Positions 58,898-64,000 of a stretch of DNA of 64,000 bases are shown here, piece after piece. A model generated the notes under the pieces. That model searched no databases. It was not told the DNA's origin and saw only the letters and a list, made by a program, of their open reading frames with translations. The stretch spans positions 32,758-96,757 of the forward strand of contig JAJUJL010000008.1 in NCBI GenBank assembly GCA_029265355.1, in the 5' to 3' direction. The stretch's first letter is position 1. Each line of letters begins with the position of its first letter. Made by a program: the position numbers and the translations under genes. Origin of the DNA: Chloroflexota bacterium. Its GTDB lineage: Bacteria > Chloroflexota > Anaerolineae > Anaerolineales > UBA4823.

Positions 58898-58968
58898 CGG
58901 CGGTTTACTCGAGGGTTTCGCTGGTGATTATCAGCATTTTTGTTAAATCACTTCCGGCGAAACACCTA
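58898..58968 (-). repeat. Diverged partial copy C of the structured repeat (adjoins larA stop codon)
   Basis: It aligns without gaps to the second half of copy A (8449-8519), 61 of 71 identical. Changes cluster in the loop between the arms GTTTCGCTGG (58913-58922) and CCGGCGAAAC (58954-58963), so the stem is kept with a G-U-type pair. On the minus strand it begins with TAG (58966-58968), which is the stop codon of larA, exactly as copy A supplies the FmdE stop. Confidence 0.78.
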
Positions 58969-60273
58969 TTCCACTTTTGCCTGCAAAATCGGCAGGGTCA
59001 GCAAGGCGTGAGGTACGATCAGGACATCGCAGGCTGCCCCCAACTTCGATGCGGCCAGCTCGAGGGCTTCTTGCATGGTGGCTGCCGGGATCATTTTGCA
59101 GGCTGAAACCAGCTCCGGGCACTCGCTGCCGACGATTACCACGTGCGACTGCTCCAGCACTTTGGCCATGACAAACGCTCGCTGCTGGCCCGGGGGATAT
59201 CCATTGCGGCGAGCGTCATCTAAAATAAATTGGACATGCGGAGCATCCCGCATCGCCGAGAAAAAGCGTTGTTCTCCAACACCGGCGCCTACGCCTTCTT
59301 CGCAGCGCGCCGGGATGATGAAGAAGCCGCCCGGACGAACGACCGGAGTGGGCGCAAAGAATAAATAGGATGGCGCCCGGCTGGCCTGGTATAAATTGAC
59401 ATCTTTCGGAAAGCCGACGCCACCAATCGCAATATCATACTGCTGGTAAATGGGGATTTCATAAACAGACTTCGCGAAAGCAACCAATTCCTGAAATGCC
59501 TGCTCAGGATGCCCGGCAGCCACACGCAGGATGCGCTGATCATCATCCAAGACAGCGTTCAGAATAAAGCGCAAATTTGCGCGGCGGGCGGCTTCGTTTA
59601 TGGCATCATGAAAGGGGTTGCCTTCGATCTGTCCCAAGCGCGTGCCTGGGTGGTCCACAAAAGCGGGGCCATGCGTATGGGCGATCAAAGCTTCGCCAGC
59701 CGCGCCAACCGCTACCGTTTTGCGTCCGCCCGAATACCCGGCATACTGGTGTGGCTCGACGATACCGGTGGCAACAAGCAGATCGGCTTCGACCACCGAG
59801 CGATGTAGCATGACTGGCACGCCGCCTGGGGTTATTCCCAAATCCACCAGCGCGTCCGGGTTTTGAGGCTCATTATCGATCACCCGATACCGCGCTGCAA
59901 TCGCTGCTCCCAGCTTGGTGATTTTTTCTTCGCCTGTAGAAGGGCGGTGCACGCCGATGCCGCACAGCAGGGTGACATCTTGATCCTGCACACCGGCTCT
60001 TTCCAGTTCGCGTAGCAAGGCGGGTACCAGCAAATGGTCGGGGCTGGCACGTGTGATGTCCGTAAAAACAATACAGACCCGATCCCCAGCTTTGGCAATT
60101 TCTCGCAGAGGTGGTGAACCGATCGGATGGTCGAGAGCCTGCTGGATGGCCGTTGTCGCATCCGCCAGCGGTCGGGCTGGCCGTGATACGCCTACCGTGG
60201 CCTTCATACCCGGAAGCAGTTCAAATTCCAGGGAAGATTTGCTATAGGGGACGCGATAAGTATCGCCGACCAT
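58966..60273 (-). CDS. larA: LarA-family nickel-pincer lactate racemase
   Basis: A 435-residue protein with the LarA residues that hold the nickel-pincer cofactor and substrate: His in CGIGVHRP, EPHQYAGYSGGRKTV (His and the cofactor-bound Lys) and AHTHGPAF. It interconverts D- and L-lactate or another 2-hydroxy acid. No larBCE genes are nearby, so the cofactor is made from elsewhere. It starts 7 nt after the LacI-type regulator gene ends, so it is likely in its operon. The stop codon is part of the adjoining repeat. Confidence 0.88.
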   Translation of the reverse strand: MVGDTYRVPYSKSSLEFELLPGMKATVGVSRPARPLADATTAIQQALDHPIGSPPLREIAKAGDRVCIVFTDITRASPDHLLVPALLRELERAGVQDQDVTLLCGIGVHRPSTGEEKITKLGAAIAARYRVIDNEPQNPDALVDLGITPGGVPVMLHRSVVEADLLVATGIVEPHQYAGYSGGRKTVAVGAAGEALIAHTHGPAFVDHPGTRLGQIEGNPFHDAINEAARRANLRFILNAVLDDDQRILRVAAGHPEQAFQELVAFAKSVYEIPIYQQYDIAIGGVGFPKDVNLYQASRAPSYLFFAPTPVVRPGGFFIIPARCEEGVGAGVGEQRFFSAMRDAPHVQFILDDARRNGYPPGQQRAFVMAKVLEQSHVVIVGSECPELVSACKMIPAATMQEALELAASKLGAACDVLIVPHALLTLPILQAKVE

Positions 60274-60280
60274 TAAGCGT

Positions 60281-61288
60281 TCACAACCGCCGCATCACCG
60301 ACTCTCTGATCATCAGCACAGATTGAAATTTGGGCAGGCGAATCGGTTTGCCCTGCATCAAATCAACCAGCGCCCGCCCGGCAACCTCGCCGATTTCCAA
60401 CGGTGTGCGCCGGATCGAGGTCAATGGCGGGATCATGTATGCAGAGGGTGCCTGGTCGTCGAAGCCAACGATCGAGACATCTTCGGGCACGCGCAAGCCT
60501 CGCCGGTGTAAAGCCAGCCTGGCGCCATAAGCCATTTGATCATTGGAGGCGAAGATGGCGCTGAAGATGCGGCCGCGCATCAGTAACATCTCGACCGCCA
60601 TCACCCCTGAAGGTTCAGTGTAATCGCCTTCGATGATCAGATCTGGGTCCGCCTCGATACCGGCTTCTGCCAACGCGGAAAGGTAGCCGTTTTTTCGCTC
60701 GATAGCATCCTCGTGGCTGAGTATCCCAGTAATGTGAGCAATGCGGCGGTGCCCGGTTTCGATCAGATAACGGGTAGCCTTGCGCGCCGCCTCATAATCA
60801 TCGAACGGCAGGCACAATTCTTCCAGGCCTGGTATGACCCTCCCAAGAACAATCATGGGCACCTGGCTGGCCAAATCGACCAGGTAATCATCCGAGGTAT
60901 GCCCATTCAGCAGGATCAAACCGTCCACCTTGCGATCCATGAACATATTCAGCGCAATCCGGTCTTTGTTTCCATCCCAACCGCCATCGGCAAAAAGCGG
61001 CGAGTAGCCGCTGCCTTCAATGCCTTGAAGGATGCCCCGCAAGATGACATCATAGAATGGACTGCCGATCAACTGCGTGAGTACGCCAATGGTGCGTGAT
61101 TGGCCACCAGCCAGGCTTTGCGCAAAGAGATTGGGTTTATAGCCAAGTTCATCGATAATGCGCAGCACCCTTCTCCGGGTTTCTTCTGCCACCGGGGCAG
61201 TGTTGTTTAAGACCCTGGAAACGGTGCTGATCGAGACATTGGCGCGTGCAGCGATATCCTGGATGGTCGTTTTCTTATCGGGATACAT
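60281..61288 (-). CDS. LacI-family transcriptional regulator
   Basis: About 335 residues from ATG 61288 (GAGG five bases in front; an ATG at 61306 is an alternative). The N-terminal helix-turn-helix and hinge TIQDIAARANVSISTVSRVLNN is typical, followed by a periplasmic-binding-type effector domain (FSAIFASNDQMAYGARLALHRRGLRVPEDVSIVGFDD). It likely binds the TGAAANCGCTTTCA-type sites in the divergent region, controlling itself, larA and the sugar ABC genes. Confidence 0.9.
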   Translation of the reverse strand: MYPDKKTTIQDIAARANVSISTVSRVLNNTAPVAEETRRRVLRIIDELGYKPNLFAQSLAGGQSRTIGVLTQLIGSPFYDVILRGILQGIEGSGYSPLFADGGWDGNKDRIALNMFMDRKVDGLILLNGHTSDDYLVDLASQVPMIVLGRVIPGLEELCLPFDDYEAARKATRYLIETGHRRIAHITGILSHEDAIERKNGYLSALAEAGIEADPDLIIEGDYTEPSGVMAVEMLLMRGRIFSAIFASNDQMAYGARLALHRRGLRVPEDVSIVGFDDQAPSAYMIPPLTSIRRTPLEIGEVAGRALVDLMQGKPIRLPKFQSVLMIRESVMRRL

Positions 61289-61319
61289 ATAGACCTCGTA
61301 ACACACAGTAATTATAACC

Positions 61320-61501
61320 TGAAAACGCTTTCAGTCAACCGCTTAGCTGCAGTTAACTGGAGTTGACGGTTGCCTATGAAAGATTAGAATGTCCGCCAAT
61401 TTCCGAATTCCTATTGACTTAACGACGTTAAGATGCTATTATTGTGAAAGCGCTTTCAATTTACACGCCCATAAATGGCGAATACTATGATAGCGCTTTC
61501 A
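61320..61501. promoter_or_regulatory. Divergent control region: three LacI-type operators and sugar-ABC promoter
   Basis: TGAAAACGCTTTCA (61320-61333), TGAAAGCGCTTTCA (61445-61458, a perfect palindrome) and TGATAGCGCTTTCA (61488-61501) are LacI/GalR-type operators. On the plus strand -35 TTGACT (61414-61419), 17-nt spacer and -10 TATTAT (61437-61442) stand just before the second operator. The spacer also holds a different palindrome, TTAACGACGTTAA (61419-61431). The first operator is next to the regulator's own gene. The remaining 260 nt up to 61761 form a long leader in which no convincing gene was seen. Confidence 0.8.
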
Positions 61502-61761
61502 TTGCCTGGTTTTCATTCCGGAAAGTAACTCGTAGCCACGTCTCAACCGTGCGCACGCAGGAGGTGAAACCGACCGAACTCTACCATCTCCCAGTCTTCA
61601 CGCAATTCGACAATTAAAGCGCCTCGCACGATATCGACCACTCGCAAGGAAGTCATCCTGTGGGAGCGAAAGACCTGGCTACTTCGATCGCATACTCCAA
61701 GCTTGCACAGGGCTCCCTCACCATGACCCGATCAGTTATTTCAGGAAGGAGAAAGTTTGTG

Positions 61762-63111
61762 ATGCGTAAGATTTCCCTCACCATTGTGTTATCCATGCTG
61801 GTGCTGAGCCTGGTGCTAAGTGCGTGCGCCGGACCCGCCACCCCGGCCCCCTCCAGCGGAGGTGAAACCTCTGGTCAACCCGCCGCAGCCGAACAGAATA
61901 TCACCCTCAAAGTCCTCGTCCACCAGAATCCGCCCATGGTGGAATTCATGGAAGCCTTCAACCAGAAGTTCACCGAGAAATATCCCAATATCAAGGTTGA
62001 CATGGCTGTGGTGAATGCCAACGATTTGAGCACCGTCACCCAGACCCGTTTGACCGCCAATGACGTGGACGTGGTTGACATGTTCGGCTTTGCCAACGCC
62101 GCCCAGCCTTACATGAAAAACGTCGATCCGCCCAACTGGCAGACCCTGATCGAAGCTGGCTACCTGCTCGATATCACAGACCAGCCTTTCGTCAAGAATT
62201 ACGACGAAGCGACGATCAAGGACGCTGGCACATACAATGGCAAAGTGTACCAGGTCAATCTCGGGCGTGTCTCTTACAGCGGCATCTACTACAACAAGGA
62301 TCTCTTCGAAGCGAACAACGTCAAGGTGCCCACCACCTGGCCTGAGCTTGTTGCCGCTTGTGAAACCTTCGCGGCTGCTGACATCCCCTGCATGACTGCC
62401 GGCGGCAAAGACGGTTGGCCGATCTTCGTTGGCGCCTATGGTTTGACCGGCTCGATCTACCCCGACCAGCTTGCCTTAGTCGAGGGCCTGTGGACTGGCA
62501 CAATCAAGTGGAACGATGCCAAATCATTGGAAATGTGGGAAAAGATGAAAATCTACGCCCAGAACATGATGGAAGCCGGCGCCAGCGGCATCGCCGGTGA
62601 CGCCGCGCCAGGGCGCTTCGCCTCTGGAGCCGTCGCCATGTTCCCTGGCGGTACCTGGTACGCCTCCGCCATCGAAGATGCGCAGCCCGCTTTCCAATGG
62701 GGCTACATCCCCTTCCCAGGCAGCGACAACCCCGAAGACAATAAGTACCTCTTTGGAAAATATGACCAGGGTTGGGTGATTGCTGCCAAATCACCGAATA
62801 AAGACGCCGCTTTGAAATACGTCGCAGAGTTCTCCGAACCCGCCAATTACCAGGAGTTTGTCAACGCGGTAGGCTTCATCCCCACCCAGCCGGGCGCCAC
62901 CCTGGATACACAAATCGGCAAAGAAGTTGCGCCTTATTTGGCCAACTTCCGCGTTGGGCTTGAGCAATACTGGGTCGCACCAAAAGGCGCTGGACAGTAT
63001 GCCAACCCTTGGGCTTCCTACTTCAAGCCATTCGGCACCTTTGATGATCCCAAGGAGCTGGCGGATAAAGTTCAGGCTGACCTGCAATCTGGCCTGGATG
63101 CCAACAAGTAA
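61762..63111 (+). CDS. Sugar ABC transporter substrate-binding lipoprotein
   Basis: About 449 residues from ATG 61762 (AGGAAGGAG upstream). Lipobox LVLSAC near residue 21, then a Thr/Pro/Ser/Gly linker, then a family-1-type solute-binding fold (FMEAFNQKFTEKYPNIKVD, GRVSYSGIYYNKDLFEANNVKVPTTWPELV, GGTWYASAI). It should bind an oligosaccharide or similar sugar. First structural gene behind the LacI-controlled promoter; the permease follows 78 nt later. Confidence 0.88.
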   Translation: MRKISLTIVLSMLVLSLVLSACAGPATPAPSSGGETSGQPAAAEQNITLKVLVHQNPPMVEFMEAFNQKFTEKYPNIKVDMAVVNANDLSTVTQTRLTANDVDVVDMFGFANAAQPYMKNVDPPNWQTLIEAGYLLDITDQPFVKNYDEATIKDAGTYNGKVYQVNLGRVSYSGIYYNKDLFEANNVKVPTTWPELVAACETFAAADIPCMTAGGKDGWPIFVGAYGLTGSIYPDQLALVEGLWTGTIKWNDAKSLEMWEKMKIYAQNMMEAGASGIAGDAAPGRFASGAVAMFPGGTWYASAIEDAQPAFQWGYIPFPGSDNPEDNKYLFGKYDQGWVIAAKSPNKDAALKYVAEFSEPANYQEFVNAVGFIPTQPGATLDTQIGKEVAPYLANFRVGLEQYWVAPKGAGQYANPWASYFKPFGTFDDPKELADKVQADLQSGLDANK

Positions 63112-63127
63112 CCCTTTTCAAGACTTG

Positions 63128-63160
63128 GCAGGCTTCTTGCTGGTGCAGCAAGAAGCCTGC
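63128..63160 (+). terminator. Intercistronic hairpin after the sugar-binding protein gene
   Basis: GCAGGCTTCTTGCTG (63128-63142) and its exact complement (63146-63160) form a 15-bp stem with a 3-base loop. Such hairpins between binding-protein and permease genes usually stabilise the upstream message and reduce read-through, giving excess binding protein. Confidence 0.7.
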
Positions 63161-63189
63161 ACTTCTTTCGCACTTGAAGGAGGCACACA

Positions 63190-64000
63190 ATGATTGGCTA
63201 TCACTTCGGGCGCGGGCGAGCCAGGTTAACTCCCTACCTGTTATTAATCCCCGGGATTTTCCTGTACATTTTGATCGCATTGGGACCTTCGCTGGCAACC
63301 ACCGTTTTCTCTTTCACAGACGCCACAGGCATCCGCGGCGCGCCAATGCACTGGATTGGTTTCGACAATTACCGGGAATTTCTCTTTTTGGGGCAGGCTT
63401 CGCGCGATAACTATGCCGCGCTTTGGCGGACGCTGGTTTTCTGTTTCTTTGTCACCACCATCCAGTTTGGCCTGGGTTTGCTGGTCGCCATGCTGGTCAA
63501 CCAGCGCCTGAAAGGCACAAACTTCTTCCGTACCCTGTACTTCATGCCGGTGATCCTGGGCGCGGTCATCCAGGGGTTGATTTGGTCGCTCTTCCTCTAC
63601 CCCTTGGGCGGTCCCATGGCACGCCTCCTGGAATTCTTTGGCGCACGCTCCGAGTTCTTTGGCGGGCAACCAACCGAGGCTTTCGCCTGGGTGATCGTCG
63701 TTCAGATCTGGGCCAACCTGGGCACCACCATGATCATCTTCCTGGCGGGCTTGCAAACCATCCCAGAAGAATTATACGAGGCAGCTCAGATCGATGGCGC
63801 CAGCAGTTGGCAGGTCTTCAAAAATGTCACCTGGCCTTTGCTTACCCCTAGCGTGAACACTAATCTCTTGCTGAACATTATCGGTTCTCTTCAGGCCTGG
63901 CAACTATTTCTGGTCTTGATCGGCTACCGCAATGGAACCCAGGTGCTGGGTTACCTGGTTTATGCCCAGGGCTTCGGCCAGACATCCGGCAGTGTGACAA
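63190..64000 (+). CDS. Sugar ABC transporter permease (MalF-type), cut by window end
   Basis: The first 270 residues are present; the end lies outside. Helices begin at PYLLLIPGIFLYILIALGPSL. The permease EAA loop is EELYEAAQIDGASSWQVFKNVTWPLL. MalF-type partner of the binding protein at 61762; a MalG-type gene probably follows outside the window. GAAGGAGG stands before ATG 63190. Confidence 0.9.
   Translation, partial: MIGYHFGRGRARLTPYLLLIPGIFLYILIALGPSLATTVFSFTDATGIRGAPMHWIGFDNYREFLFLGQASRDNYAALWRTLVFCFFVTTIQFGLGLLVAMLVNQRLKGTNFFRTLYFMPVILGAVIQGLIWSLFLYPLGGPMARLLEFFGARSEFFGGQPTEAFAWVIVVQIWANLGTTMIIFLAGLQTIPEELYEAAQIDGASSWQVFKNVTWPLLTPSVNTNLLLNIIGSLQAWQLFLVLIGYRNGTQVLGYLVYAQGFGQTSGSVT

Noticed and set aside
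61564..61617. GTG-started 17-codon leader peptide in the sugar-ABC leader
   Set aside because: The GGAGG lies on the start codon itself and not upstream, so initiation is unlikely.
1..64000. CRISPR arrays, tRNA/rRNA genes, prophage or transposase genes
   Set aside because: No regularly spaced direct repeats, no cloverleaf or rRNA-like stretch and no recombinase or transposase protein was recognised on reading both strands; a tRNAscan and Rfam search would be decisive.

Overview
The window looks like chromosome from a Chloroflexota bacterium, probably Anaerolineae-like, with an anaerobic or facultative respiratory lifestyle. The assignment is inferred from: many NarL-type two-component systems; lipoproteins with a Val-Glu-rich linker after the lipobox; a giant secreted protein ending in a hydrophobic FLPxVxK-type tail; and LacI/ABC sugar loci with Ser/Pro/Ala-rich linkers. 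No rRNA, tRNA, CRISPR array or transposase gene was seen.

Layout. 0-7 kb (+): the 3' part of a YeeE/YedE transporter with an in-frame TGA exactly where the family has Cys (candidate selenocysteine), then a PhsA/PsrA-like molybdoenzyme with FeS and b-type subunits, then cytochrome b, multiheme c and Rieske genes. 7-8.2 kb (+): small zinc-ribbon and redox-disulfide proteins. 8.5-14.7 kb (-): TtrA-like molybdoenzyme operon (FeS, NrfD, catalytic subunit, cytochrome c, FmdE). 15-21.5 kb: two two-component systems, an octaheme lipoprotein and a PhnD-like sensor lipoprotein. 21.7-32 kb (+): ArsR regulator, two TauE-type exporters, FmdE, an ArsP-like permease, many thioredoxin-fold proteins, a DsbA-VKOR fusion, CcdA and two CFeSP-type FeS proteins. 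32-40 kb (+): a glycosidase, a giant surface protein split by a frameshift and a decayed DoxX gene. 40-48.4 kb (+): an NxrAB-type nitrite oxidoreductase/nitrate reductase operon. 48.5-57 kb (-): an NMT1/THI5-like ABC uptake operon with uridine phosphorylase and its own two-component system, and a NarXL-like pair. 57-64 kb: thiolase, lactate racemase LarA, a LacI regulator and a divergent sugar ABC system.

How it fits together. Three molybdoenzyme complexes with dedicated cytochromes and sensors indicate flexible sulfur-oxyanion and nitrogen-oxyanion respiration. A regulatory thread links the accessory genes: six copies of a 7-2-7 palindrome (ATTCGRN-NN-NTCGAAT type) occur, most just downstream of a -10 box. 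One lies in front of the ArsR gene itself. Four of them are also preceded by a CRP/FNR-type GTGA-N6-TCAC box. This predicts one regulon with anaerobic or energy-state activation and metalloid- or thiol-responsive repression.

The strongest unexplained signals are: (1) the in-frame TGA with a SECIS-like hairpin in YeeE; (2) a 116-nt element present twice (113/116 identical) plus a partial third copy, able to form two hairpins with complementary loops, whose edge supplies the stop codon of the adjoining gene at two loci; and (3) the CRP/ArsR composite promoters.
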